The notes beneath the pieces were generated by a model. It did no database searches and was not told the DNA's origin. It was given only the letters and a program-made list of their open reading frames with translations. The position numbers and the translations under genes are program-made. Of a stretch of 64,000 bases of DNA, positions 26,924 through 35,307 are shown piece after piece. Location: assembly GCA_963829955.1 (NCBI GenBank), contig CAWHKS010000017.1, positions 1-64,000 of the forward strand. Reading direction: 5' to 3'. The stretch is from DASTFY01 sp963829955. GTDB lineage: Bacteria > Actinomycetota > Acidimicrobiia > Acidimicrobiales > Ilumatobacteraceae. Numbering within the stretch: position 1 is the first letter of the stretch; every line of letters begins with the position of its first letter.

Positions 26924-27957
26924 ACGTCGGTCTCGACGAGGAGCGGGTCTCGGCTTGGCTGTCCGCCAACCTGGCGGACGCTGTCGAGCCGTTCACGTTC
27001 TCACTCATCGCCGGGGGGCGCTCGAACCTGACCTTCGCCGTCTTGGACGGGCGCGGTGAGCGGTTCGTGCTGCGAAGGCCTCCGCTCGGGCACGTCCTCG
27101 CCACCGCCCACGACATGGGGCGCGAGCACCGGCTCATCTCCGCCATCGGCACGACGTCGGTGCCCGTGCCCCGCGCCCTGGGCCTGTGTACGGACGTGGA
27201 CGTGACCGGTGCCCCGTTCTACGTCATGAGCTTCGTCGAGGGTGTGGTGCTCGACGACCCCGAGAAAGCGGAGCTCCTCACGGCCGAGGGCCGCCGGTCT
27301 GCCGCGTTCGACCTGATCGACGTGCTGGCCGAACTGCACCTGCTCGATGTCGACACCATCGGACTCGGCGACCTGGCCAAGCGAACCGGCTACGTCGAGC
27401 GGCAGCTCCGCCGCTGGTCGACCCAGTGGAAGGACTCCAAGACCCGTGAGCTCCCGGCGATCGAGGAGGTCGAGGCCCGGCTGCGCGCCGACGTGCCCGT
27501 CCAGCAGGCGGTCGCCGTCGCCCACGGCGACTACCGGTTCGGGAACTGCCTGACCGACCCGACCGCGGGCCGCATCGCCGCCGTCCTCGACTGGGAGCTG
27601 TGCACCCTCGGTGACCCGCTCGCCGACCTCGGGTATCTGCGGGTCTACTGGGCCGATCCCGCAGAGGGGGGTGGCGGTCAGGGTGGCCGGCACAACGACC
27701 CCACCGGCGCCGGGGGCTTCCCGTCCTACGACGAGCTGGTCGAACGCTACGCCGCCCGCACCGGCTTCGACGTCTCGGGGATCGATTACTACGCCGCGTT
27801 TGCCTCGTGGCGGCTGGCCGTCATCAGCGAAGGGGTCTACGCCCGCTACCTCCACGGTGCCATGGCCGACGACGGCTTCGATCTGGGCACGTTCCGGCAG
27901 GCCACCGAGGAGCTGGCCGAGGGCGCCCTGGCCGCTGTGCGCCGGCTCGGCCGCTAG
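26914..27957 (+). CDS. aminoglycoside-phosphotransferase-fold kinase (ACAD10/11-like)
   Basis: A 347-residue protein of the APH/choline kinase fold. The nucleotide-binding half has [10 protein letters not shown] and FVLRRPP; the catalytic loop is HGDYRFGN at about 204-211 and the metal-binding aspartate lies in [12 protein letters not shown]. This subgroup resembles the kinase domain of eukaryotic acyl-CoA dehydrogenases ACAD10/11, which phosphorylate 4-hydroxyacyl-CoA, and not true drug-resistance enzymes. The ATG at 26914 overlaps guaA by 10 nt; a GTG at 26920 (GTGA) is equally possible. The substrate is unknown. Confidence 0.88.
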   Translation: MGVNVGLDEERVSAWLSANLADAVEPFTFSLIAGGRSNLTFAVLDGRGERFVLRRPPLGHVLATAHDMGREHRLISAIGTTSVPVPRALGLCTDVDVTGAPFYVMSFVEGVVLDDPEKAELLTAEGRRSAAFDLIDVLAELHLLDVDTIGLGDLAKRTGYVERQLRRWSTQWKDSKTRELPAIEEVEARLRADVPVQQAVAVAHGDYRFGNCLTDPTAGRIAAVLDWELCTLGDPLADLGYLRVYWADPAEGGGGQGGRHNDPTGAGGFPSYDELVERYAARTGFDVSGIDYYAAFASWRLAVISEGVYARYLHGAMADDGFDLGTFRQATEELAEGALAAVRRLGR

Positions 27958-28617
27958 AGACCGCACCAACGCCGGGTACCAGTCCTCCGGCGCCGTGCCG
28001 AGCTGTGGATCGGCCCGAGGTTGCGGGTGGTGACCGCCGATGGGCGCGTAGACGCCCCGACGGACGCGGACCACGCGGCCATGGTCGTGCTCGTAGCCGA
28101 GCGCGTCGGACAGGGCCTTCACGGGCGCCGATCCCGTGAGCGTGTAGCCGTGCAGGATGAGAAGGAGGTGCACGTCCCGTAGGGCCAGCTCACCATGCTG
28201 GTGCAGCAGCGAGTGGCACACCCGGCGGAGGTGTCGCCCGAAGAGCGGGCGGGCATCGGCCGCCTCGGGCGGCAGCGGCGCCTCATCGGGTCGCGGCGGG
28301 CGCCGGGCCCAGCCGTCGGGGATCGCCGGCCAGAGGAGCTCGTGGACGGCCAGCGCTTCGTCGTCCGCGAGCCTCTTCCGGCGCATCCAATCGATCGACT
28401 CCCGGTCGAGCGCGTCCAACGCGTCGACGGCGCGCTGGCGTCGGGCCTCGAGCATGTGCCGGTCGATCCACGCCATGCCGATCGCCCACCGGGCCGGGGC
28501 GTACGGATCGTCCTTGAGCCAGCGTGGGGTGGGTGGAAGGGCGCCGTGAGCCCGAGCAGTGGCCGGTGTGTCCAGCACGCGGGGAACAAGGCGGGATGGG
28601 TGGTACGTGGCGGCCAT
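27958..28617 (-). CDS. hypothetical protein, 3' end not defined
   Basis: I do not recognise this protein. From the ATG at 28617 (AGGGGAG a few nt upstream) the frame encodes a charged helical region with DRHMLEARRQRAVDALDALD and DWMRRKRLADDEALAVHELL. A possible winged-helix-like module follows, with LALRDVHLLLILHGYTLTG and GRVVRVRRGVYAPIG, ending about residue 193 (near 28038). After that the frame stays open, with no stop until 27001, running antisense through the phosphotransferase gene. I therefore give only the part outside that gene. Either the natural stop has been lost or this is a degenerate gene. Confidence 0.4.
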
Positions 28618-29219
28618 GTCGGCTCCCCTGCGTCGAGGATCATCGAGCGAGGGCGCCATCCCGTGACACCGACGGAGGGCCGCCTCTGAGGCAACCTGCA
28701 AGTGAGCGTCGCGCAGGGGTGTACCGCCGTTTTCTGCGCCCCTCCACCGACCCCATCACCTTCCGACCCATGACCTTCCGACTCCCGACCCCGCCGCCCC
28801 CTCTCCACGACCCCACCCGCTCCACTCGGCCAGCGATTCGACGTCGATTCGCCGGCCGAGGGATGGCAGCGAGATGTGGAGTGGATGGGTGGGGGTCGGG
28901 TGTGTCAGGGGGCTGGCCGACCGGCGGCGGTCGGCGGCCGCGACCTATCGATGGATCAGGAGAGACCTATCGATGGATCAGGAGATCCAGGCCTCGGCGG
29001 CGGCCAGCGACCAGCGCAACGCAACCAGCACATCGCCCGGCCGCTCCAGAGGTACGGGCAGGTCAACATCGACCGGCGGCCGAGGCGCTCGGCGTGGGCC
29101 TGCACACGAGGCGGAGAGCTCCCTGGGGGCCTCGGCCGATCTGGCGGTGATGGCGAACGACGCTGCACCCTGCCGATGCGCGCAGGCGCCAGCTGATGGC
29201 GCGGGGCCTGTCGCTCCTG
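28618..29219. other. 600-bp region without a convincing gene
   Basis: Lies between the end of the ECF sigma gene and the start of the hypothetical gene, both on the minus strand. It contains a C-rich, low-complexity stretch (about 28735-28850), a tandem 22-bp repeat (28942-28985), and several short open frames with no family resemblance. One minus-strand frame (28978-29286) has a protein-like end (PLERPGDVLVALRW), which may be a gene remnant. No RNA gene or mobile element was recognised. Confidence 0.4.
28942..28985 (+). repeat. perfect tandem duplication, 2 x 22 bp
   Basis: Two exact copies of a 22-bp unit beginning GACCTATCGATGG and ending ATCAGGAGA, head to tail with no spacer. Each contains TATCGATGGATCA. 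It lies in the non-coding region about 325 bp upstream of the minus-strand hypothetical gene. It could be a duplicated protein-binding site or a replication slip. Confidence 0.9.
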
Positions 29220-29960
29220 CTAGCTGGCGAGAGCGACTCGATCCATCAGCGTCGACTCGCCCCGCACCTCTTCGGTGATCAACCACACCAGCTGGCCGAT
29301 GTCGTAGCGCTCGAACGCGTCGAGACAGCCGGCCAGCCGCGCCCGGTCATCCTCCCCGAGGGTCGCGGCCACGTCCTGGTCGCCGTTCACCCCAGCGAGG
29401 GTCGCACGCGCGCGCTGCCGTGCGCTGTTGACCGCGGCCACGCTGGTGCCGAGCATTTCGGCCACGTCGCGTGCCCGCCATGCCAGCACCTCGCACAGGA
29501 TGACCACCGCCCGCTGGCGGGCCGGTAGGTACCGGAGCGCGGCCGCGAAGGCGAGCCGGATCGACTCCCGCGTCGACACGAGCTCGGCCGGATCAACTTG
29601 ATCCCCCCGGAGCTCGCCATCCGGCCACGGCCGCGCCCGCGCCCGCCCTGGCGCGTTGGTGTCCCCGTACGGATCGACCATCGCCGGACCCAGATCCATC
29701 GCCGCGACCCGCCACTCCGGCCTCCGCACCACGTCGAGGCAGACGTTGGTGGCGATGCGATACAGCCAGGTCCGCAGCGCCGAGCGCCCTTCGAAGCTGT
29801 CAAGGCTGCGCCACGCTCGCAGCATGGTCTCCTGCACGGCGTCGTCGGCCTCGGGCTGAGATCCGAGCATGCGGTGGCAGTGGCTCGTCAGCGCCCGGCG
29901 ATGCTGCTCCAGCTCATCGGGACGCGTCCCCGCCACCCCGGACGTGAGCACGTTGATCAT
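29220..29960 (-). CDS. ECF-type RNA polymerase sigma factor with vestigial SnoaL domain
   Basis: An extracytoplasmic-function sigma factor of 246 residues. Region 2 is in TSHCHRMLGSQPEADDAVQE, with LRAWRSLDSFEGRSALRTWL and the ATNVCLD segment; region 4 is in RYLPARQRAVVILCEVL and AEMLGTSVAAVNSARQRAR. Relatives with this layout carry a ~120-residue SnoaL-like C-terminal domain; here only its first helix (CLDAFERYDIGQLVWLI) remains before a divergent tail and stop, so the regulatory domain is truncated. The ATG at 29960 has AGGAGG upstream. It is divergent from the SARP regulator. Confidence 0.88.
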   Translation of the reverse strand: MINVLTSGVAGTRPDELEQHRRALTSHCHRMLGSQPEADDAVQETMLRAWRSLDSFEGRSALRTWLYRIATNVCLDVVRRPEWRVAAMDLGPAMVDPYGDTNAPGRARARPWPDGELRGDQVDPAELVSTRESIRLAFAAALRYLPARQRAVVILCEVLAWRARDVAEMLGTSVAAVNSARQRARATLAGVNGDQDVAATLGEDDRARLAGCLDAFERYDIGQLVWLITEEVRGESTLMDRVALAS

Positions 29961-30042
29961 GAAGCCTCCTACCGACTCCTCGCCCACAACGATCACCCGG
30001 GGTGCTTTCGGCCGCCTGTGAGACCGCTGAAACGGACGTGGT

Positions 30043-30048
30043 TACCCT
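30043..30048 (+). promoter_or_regulatory. -10 box for leaderless SARP regulator gene
   Basis: TACCCT ends 9 nt before the GTG at 30058; no ribosome binding site is visible. Confidence 0.45.
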
Positions 30049-30057
30049 GGCGGACCT

Positions 30058-33054
30058 GTGGAGCTGGCCATCCTGGGACCTCTCGAGGTTCGATTGGACG
30101 GCCAGCCCGTCCCCCTGCGCAGAGGCCGCCCCCGGGTGCTCCTGGTCTCGCTGGTGCTGCGGGTCGGGCGGGTCGTGCCCACCGAGGTGCTCATCGACGA
30201 GGTGTGGGGCGACCAGCGGCTGACGAACGCCACGAACACTCTCCAGGTGCAGGTGTCGTACCTCCGCCGGGCGCTCGGCCTGGCGACCACCGGCGATCCG
30301 CCCGCCCTACGAACCGCCGCCGGTGGCTACCAGCTCGACGTCGAGCCGGACTCGGTGGACTCACACCGCTTCGAGCGGCTGGTGACGGCGGCCGCGGGGC
30401 GGCTGGCCACCGGGTCTTCCGACGCGGCGGCGCGGGCCGTCGCTGAGCTGGAGCAGGCGCTCGGCCTGTGGCGCGGTGAGCCCCTCCAGGACGTGGCGTA
30501 CGAGCGGTTCGCCCGGGCGGAGATCGCCCGACTCAACGAGCTGCGCGCCGCGGCGCGCGAGTACGAGATCGATGCCCGCTTGCAGCTCGGTCAGCACGAG
30601 CTCGTGGTCCCCGCGCTGCGCCGGCTCATCGCCGAGCATCCGCTGCGGGAACGCCTGCGGGGCCAGCTGGTGCTGGCCCTCTATCGATCTGGGCGGCAAG
30701 CCGACGCGTTGCGGGAGCTCGATGTCGCGCGAGCCCAGCTCGTCGAGGAGCTCGGGGTGGATCCCGGTCCAGACCTCCAGCGCCTCCATCGAGCCGTGCT
30801 CGAGCAGCAGCCGAGCCTGGAATGGACCCCACCGCCGCCGAGCGAAGTCCGCCCCATCCCGTCGGTGATCGGCGGGGCCGGCCTTGCTCGCTCTTCCTCG
30901 GCTCGCCTGCCGGCACCGACGACGAAGTTGATCGGGCGCCACCTTGAGGTCCAGCGCATCCAAGAGGCGCTGGTCGACAACCGCATGGTGACTCTGAGCG
31001 GACCGGGCGGGGTCGGCAAGAGCCGGCTGGCGCTGGCCGTCGCCCACGAGCAGGCCGAGCGGGGCCCCGTGTGGCTGGTCGAGTTGGCCGATGTCGGCGA
31101 CGGGCGGGTCGTCCCGTTCGAGATCGCTCGTGCCGTGGGCGTGGTAACGGAGGCCGATCCGTTCGAGGCATTGACGGTCAGGGTCGGCCAACAACCCGGT
31201 CTGCTCGTGCTCGACACCTGCGAGCACCTGATCGACGCCTGTGCCGCCGCCGCGCACCGGCTGTTGCGCTCCTGCCCGGCGTTGGCCGTGCTGGCCACCA
31301 GCCGCCAGCCCCTCACCGTCGCCGGCGAGGTCGCCTGGCCTGTCCCCCCGCTCGGGGTTCCTGCGCCGGACGCCTCGCTGGCGGAGGCCGGCGAAACCGA
31401 GGCCGTGCGTCTCTTCTGCGACCGCGCTCGCGCTGTGCGTCCCACGTTCGATCTCGACCGTTCCAACGCCGCCGACGTCGCCGCCATCTGCCGGATCCTG
31501 GACGGGCTCCCCCTGGCCATCGAGCTGGCCGCGGCGAGGATCACGGTGCTGTCGCCGGCCGCGATCCTCTCCCGGCTCGACGACCGCTTCGCGCTGCTCC
31601 GCAAGGTCGGTCGGGCCGCCGACGTCCGCCAACAGTCGCTCGACGCGGCCATCCGCTCCAGCTACGACCTGCTCGACGAGGACCAGCGCCACTTCTTCGA
31701 GCGACTGGGGGTGTTCGCCGGCCGCTTCAGCCTCGCCTCCGCTGATCGAGTGGCCGCCGACGGCCTCGGCACGGAAGCGCTCGAGCTGCTCAGCGCCATG
31801 ATCGAGCGCTCGCTGGTGGTGGTCGACGGGGAGGACTCGTTCCGGGTGTTGGAATCCCTGCGGGCCTTCGTCCTCGATCGACTGGCGGTGCCACCAGTTG
31901 AGCTCGACGCGGCCCGGACCCGCCTGGCGATCTGGCTGGCCGAGTTCTGCGAGGCCTGGGTCATGCGGGCCCACCAGGCGGGGGAAGATCCGGTCTTCTC
32001 GCGGGTGCGGGCGGAGGTGCCCAACCTCCGGTCGACGCTCGAGTGGACCTTCAGCGGCGGCGATCCGATGCTCGGCGTCAGGTTGGTGTGCTCGCTGGCC
32101 TGGTTCTGGGGCGCCATCGGGGCCAACGAAGAGGCCAATCGCTGGCTGCGCACGGCGCTCGGTGTGCCGGACCTCGACGACGTGGTGCGGGCCCGGCTGT
32201 TGGAGGGCGTAGCGCTCCACGCCTTCTCGTCGGGGGACCTGCGGGCGGGTCAGATCGCGGCCGACGAGGCGGCGGGGTGCTGGGTGGCTTCGGGCTCGCC
32301 GGAGTCGGGGTTCGCCACCCTGATCTATCAAGGGCTGTCGCAGCGGTCGCGCCGTGAGCTCGACGCGGCGGCCACCACCCTCGACCGCGCCATCGGCATC
32401 GCCCGCGTCCACTACGGAGACTGGGCCTTGGCCGTGACCCTCTATTGGAGGGCCGCGGTCGCGGCCGATCAGGACGACGATCCGGTCGCCACCACTCTCC
32501 TCGAGCAGGCGCTGGCCCTCGCCGAGCAGGCCGACGACCGGAGGGCCGTCGGGTCGATCATCCACCAGCTCGGACGCATCGCCCTGCGCTCCGGCGATGC
32601 CGTCAAGGCCGCCGATCTCGCCCAGCAGGCGCTCGCCGTCCACGAGGAGGTCGGGTGGAACCCAGGGATCGCCGCCGCGGACGAGGCGATCGGGCGGGCG
32701 CTGGTCGCCCAGCACCGCCCTGACGAAGCCATGGAGCACCACCGTCAAGGTCTCCGGCGGGCGATCGAGGTTGGCGCCCCCGCCGGCACCGCCAAGCTGC
32801 TCGAGGGCCTGGCCGGCGCGGCGATCGCCGCCGGGGCACCGACGGCGGGCGCCGAGGCGTTGGGAGCGGCGAGTGCCCTGCGGACCGCCGCCGCCGTGCC
32901 CGCCAACGCCATCCAGCGCCGAGCGGTCGACCAGATCGCCACCGCGCTCAGGGCACAGCTGGGTGCTGCGATCTTCGAGGCCACGTTCCAGCGGGGTCAG
33001 GCGCTGGAGCCGAGCGAGCTCCTGGCGCGAGGACAGTCTCCGCTTCGATCGTGA
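30058..33054 (+). CDS. AfsR/SARP-type transcriptional regulator with NB-ARC and TPR domains
   Basis: A 998-residue cytosolic regulator. Domains in order: an OmpR-like winged helix (about 1-95; ILGPLEVRLDGQPVPLRRG, then LIDEVWGD), a bacterial transcriptional activator (BTAD) domain (about 100-245; VDSHRFERLV), an NB-ARC-like ATPase (about 300-600; Walker A GPGGVGKSRLA near 315, LLVLDTCEHL, TSRQPLTV, GLPLAIELAAAR) and a TPR-rich C-terminal half. This is the STAND architecture of AfsR-like activators, often controlling secondary metabolism, though no biosynthetic cluster is nearby. It is divergent from an ECF sigma gene, and its last 107 nt overlap the convergent yceI-like gene. Confidence 0.92.
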   Translation: MELAILGPLEVRLDGQPVPLRRGRPRVLLVSLVLRVGRVVPTEVLIDEVWGDQRLTNATNTLQVQVSYLRRALGLATTGDPPALRTAAGGYQLDVEPDSVDSHRFERLVTAAAGRLATGSSDAAARAVAELEQALGLWRGEPLQDVAYERFARAEIARLNELRAAAREYEIDARLQLGQHELVVPALRRLIAEHPLRERLRGQLVLALYRSGRQADALRELDVARAQLVEELGVDPGPDLQRLHRAVLEQQPSLEWTPPPPSEVRPIPSVIGGAGLARSSSARLPAPTTKLIGRHLEVQRIQEALVDNRMVTLSGPGGVGKSRLALAVAHEQAERGPVWLVELADVGDGRVVPFEIARAVGVVTEADPFEALTVRVGQQPGLLVLDTCEHLIDACAAAAHRLLRSCPALAVLATSRQPLTVAGEVAWPVPPLGVPAPDASLAEAGETEAVRLFCDRARAVRPTFDLDRSNAADVAAICRILDGLPLAIELAAARITVLSPAAILSRLDDRFALLRKVGRAADVRQQSLDAAIRSSYDLLDEDQRHFFERLGVFAGRFSLASADRVAADGLGTEALELLSAMIERSLVVVDGEDSFRVLESLRAFVLDRLAVPPVELDAARTRLAIWLAEFCEAWVMRAHQAGEDPVFSRVRAEVPNLRSTLEWTFSGGDPMLGVRLVCSLAWFWGAIGANEEANRWLRTALGVPDLDDVVRARLLEGVALHAFSSGDLRAGQIAADEAAGCWVASGSPESGFATLIYQGLSQRSRRELDAAATTLDRAIGIARVHYGDWALAVTLYWRAAVAADQDDDPVATTLLEQALALAEQADDRRAVGSIIHQLGRIALRSGDAVKAADLAQQALAVHEEVGWNPGIAAADEAIGRALVAQHRPDEAMEHHRQGLRRAIEVGAPAGTAKLLEGLAGAAIAAGAPTAGAEALGAASALRTAAAVPANAIQRRAVDQIATALRAQLGAAIFEATFQRGQALEPSELLARGQSPLRS

Positions 33055-33595
33055 TCCGGACCTGACGGCTGACGAGCACCTCGCCGCCGGACAGGGTCAC
33101 GTTCCAGGTGAGGCCCCAGTCCTCACGATCGATCACCAGGTCAGCGGCGAACACCGACCGGGCGGCCTGCCACGGATCGACCACCGTGCCGAAGTAGGTC
33201 ACGTCGAGCTCGATGGCGTTCGTCACCCCGGCCAGCGTCAGCTGCCCGGCGACGTGGGCGAGGCGACCGTCCCACCGAATCCCGGTCGAACGGAAGGCCG
33301 CGGTCGGATGGCGGGTCACGTCGAGGTGTTCGGCCGACCGCAGGTGATCATCCCGCCCCGTCGAGCCCGACTCGACCGACGCCGTGGCCACCACCACCTC
33401 GACCGACGAGTCCGAAGGGTCCTCGGCCACGTGGACGTGACCGGACACCGAGGTGAAACGGGCCCGGACCGTCGCCACACGGAGCCGCCGGGCGGAGAAG
33501 CCGAGGAAGACGTGGTCCGGATCGATCTGCCACCGGCCGGCTGCGGGCAGCACTCGGCCGGCGACGAGTCGGGTTGATGTGGATACCGCGGGCAC
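32948..33595 (-). CDS. YceI family lipid-binding-like protein
   Basis: A 215-residue lipocalin-like beta-barrel of the YceI family, members of which bind polyisoprenoid lipids. It has AGRWQIDPDHVFLGFSARRL at the start of the domain, VATASVESGSTGRDDHLRS, FRSTGIRW and LTLAGVTNAIELDVTYFG. There is no signal peptide, so it is probably cytosolic. The domain ends near VRITIEAE; the last ~26 residues (Pro/Ala/Arg-rich) lie entirely in the antisense overlap with the SARP gene and look like a by-product of a missing earlier stop. GTG start at 33595. Confidence 0.87.
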   Translation of the reverse strand: MPAVSTSTRLVAGRVLPAAGRWQIDPDHVFLGFSARRLRVATVRARFTSVSGHVHVAEDPSDSSVEVVVATASVESGSTGRDDHLRSAEHLDVTRHPTAAFRSTGIRWDGRLAHVAGQLTLAGVTNAIELDVTYFGTVVDPWQAARSVFAADLVIDREDWGLTWNVTLSGGEVLVSRQVRITIEAETVLAPGARSAPAPDPAGTWPRRSQHPAVP

Positions 33596-33612
33596 CGGCC
33601 CCGAAGGTGCGG

Positions 33613-33627
33613 TCTGACGCTGTCAGA
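33613..33627. promoter_or_regulatory. short inverted repeat upstream of yceI-like gene
   Basis: TCTGAC-GCT-GTCAGA is a perfect 6-bp inverted repeat centred 25 bp before the GTG start. Position and symmetry suit an operator for a dimeric regulator; it could also be a weak terminator for the acyl-CoA synthetase gene that ends at 33669. Confidence 0.35.
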
Positions 33628-33668
33628 ACGCTGGCATCACGCTTTCGCGCCGGACTCTGGCCCCCCGG

Positions 33669-35288
33669 TCAGCCGGCGGCGACGGCTTGCTGGCGGGCGG
33701 TGCGGTAGTCGGCCTTGCCGTTGGGGGCTCGTGGCACCTGGGCCACGAACACGACGTGCTTCGGCGCCTTGTAGCCGGCCAGGTGCTGCTTGACCTCGGC
33801 GATGATCGCCGCCGCGTCGGCATCGTGACCCGGCAGCAGCGAGACGACCGCGGTCACGGACTCGCCGAAGCGATCGTCCGGGACCCCGACGACGAGACAG
33901 TCGTCGACGGCTTCCACCCGCTTGACGGCCTCCTCGACCTCCTCCGGGAACACCTTCTCGCCGGCGGTGTTGATCACCTGGCTCCCACGCCCCAGCAAGC
34001 TGAGCGAGCCGTCCTCGTTCACGGTGGCCAGGTCGCCCGGGAACGAGTAGCGCACGCCGTCGATGACCTTGAAGGTCCGGGCCGACTTCTCCTCGTCCTT
34101 GTAATAGCCGAGGGGCACGTTGCCTCCGGCGGCCACCAGGCCGATCTCGCCCGAGCCGGGTTCCACCTCCCGACCGTCTTCCATGAGCACCTTCGTTGTC
34201 GGCATCTGACTGAACTTGGCGGTGGCCGGCGGGACCCCGCGCATCGTGATGCTGACGCCCATCGAGCCCTCGGTCGAGCCGATGGCGTCGATCAGCACCG
34301 CGTGCTCGATGCGCTCCAGGAGCGCCTCTTTCACCTCGGCCGTCCACATCACGCCCGACGAGATGACCGTCGTCAGGGATGACGTGTCGTATGGCGTGCC
34401 CCGCTCAGCCGCTTCGTCCAGCGCCCGGATGATGGGCTTGGAGAAGGCGTCACCGACGATCACGATCGCGGTCGCACGGTGGCGCTGCATCGTCTCCAGC
34501 AACTCGTGCGGATCGAGCGACCGGCTCTCGAGCGTGATGACGGTCCCGCCCGCCAAGTGGGGGATGAACGTGCCGAGCCACACCCCGGTGCCGTGCATGA
34601 GCGGGCAGGCGGGGATGGAGATCAGGTGGTCCGCCGACTCGACGAGCCCGGCGATCTCGGCCGCGTCGGTGGGTGGGGCCAGGCCGAGCATCGGGTAGCC
34701 AGCTTCGACGAACCCGTTCGTGATCCCGCCCATGGCGTACATCACGCCCTTGGGCATCCCGGTCGTGCCGCCGGTGAAGAGCATGTAGATGTCGTCCTCT
34801 TGGCGCTCGATCCGCGCCATCGGCTCGTGAGCGGCGACGAGCTCGTCCCAAGGCACCGCGCCTTCGAACCCTTCGCCGTCGGCCGGTGGGCCGTCGTCGA
34901 CGGCCACGAGCAGGCGAAGCCTCGGCAGGCGCCCGGCGACACGGGCCACCCGGTCGCCCAGGGACGTGTGGAACACCAGCGCCTCGGCGTCCGCGTTGTC
35001 GAGCAGGTACCACAACTCGTCGTCCAGGTACCGGTAGTTCACGTTGACCGCGACCCCGCGCATCTTGAACGTGCCGAACTGTGCTTCCAGGTACTCGTTC
35101 GAGTTGTAGAGGAACAGCCCGACCTTGCTGTCGGGCCCGAGCCCCGCGTCCACGAGCGCCGTGGCCACCCGGGCGGCGCGGTCGTCGTACTCCCGCCAGG
35201 TCCGGCTCACGCTTCCATTGACGATGGCGGGCCGGTCGGGCAGCGCGTCGGCGATCGATTCCCACACGGTGGCGAGGTGCATCTCCAT
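33669..35288 (-). CDS. acyl-CoA synthetase (AMP-forming), FadD-like
   Basis: A 539-residue ANL-superfamily ligase activating a carboxylic acid through an acyl-adenylate. The P-loop is FTGGTTGMPKG at 171-181, GSTEG lies in motif A5, the hinge region is GRGSQVINTAGEKVFPEEVE, and the catalytic lysine is Lys525 (NGKADYR). The sequence resembles actinobacterial FadD enzymes used in steroid side-chain and fatty acid catabolism, but the substrate is inference. The start is the ATG at 35288 (a second ATG at 35282 is possible), only 19 bp from the divergent methyltransferase start. Confidence 0.92.
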   Translation of the reverse strand: MEMHLATVWESIADALPDRPAIVNGSVSRTWREYDDRAARVATALVDAGLGPDSKVGLFLYNSNEYLEAQFGTFKMRGVAVNVNYRYLDDELWYLLDNADAEALVFHTSLGDRVARVAGRLPRLRLLVAVDDGPPADGEGFEGAVPWDELVAAHEPMARIERQEDDIYMLFTGGTTGMPKGVMYAMGGITNGFVEAGYPMLGLAPPTDAAEIAGLVESADHLISIPACPLMHGTGVWLGTFIPHLAGGTVITLESRSLDPHELLETMQRHRATAIVIVGDAFSKPIIRALDEAAERGTPYDTSSLTTVISSGVMWTAEVKEALLERIEHAVLIDAIGSTEGSMGVSITMRGVPPATAKFSQMPTTKVLMEDGREVEPGSGEIGLVAAGGNVPLGYYKDEEKSARTFKVIDGVRYSFPGDLATVNEDGSLSLLGRGSQVINTAGEKVFPEEVEEAVKRVEAVDDCLVVGVPDDRFGESVTAVVSLLPGHDADAAAIIAEVKQHLAGYKAPKHVVFVAQVPRAPNGKADYRTARQQAVAAG

Positions 35289-35307
35289 CGCCGGGCATGA
35301 TCGCGCA

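Noticed and set aside
26914..27957. Aminoglycoside resistance gene
   Set aside because: The APH fold is present, but the catalytic region and context fit the ACAD10/11-like metabolic kinases; nothing specific to drug-modifying enzymes is visible.
28978..29286. Short minus-strand frame downstream of the sigma gene as a real gene
   Set aside because: Only its last third looks protein-like, it starts inside the sigma gene, and no start signal is present; treated as a possible remnant.
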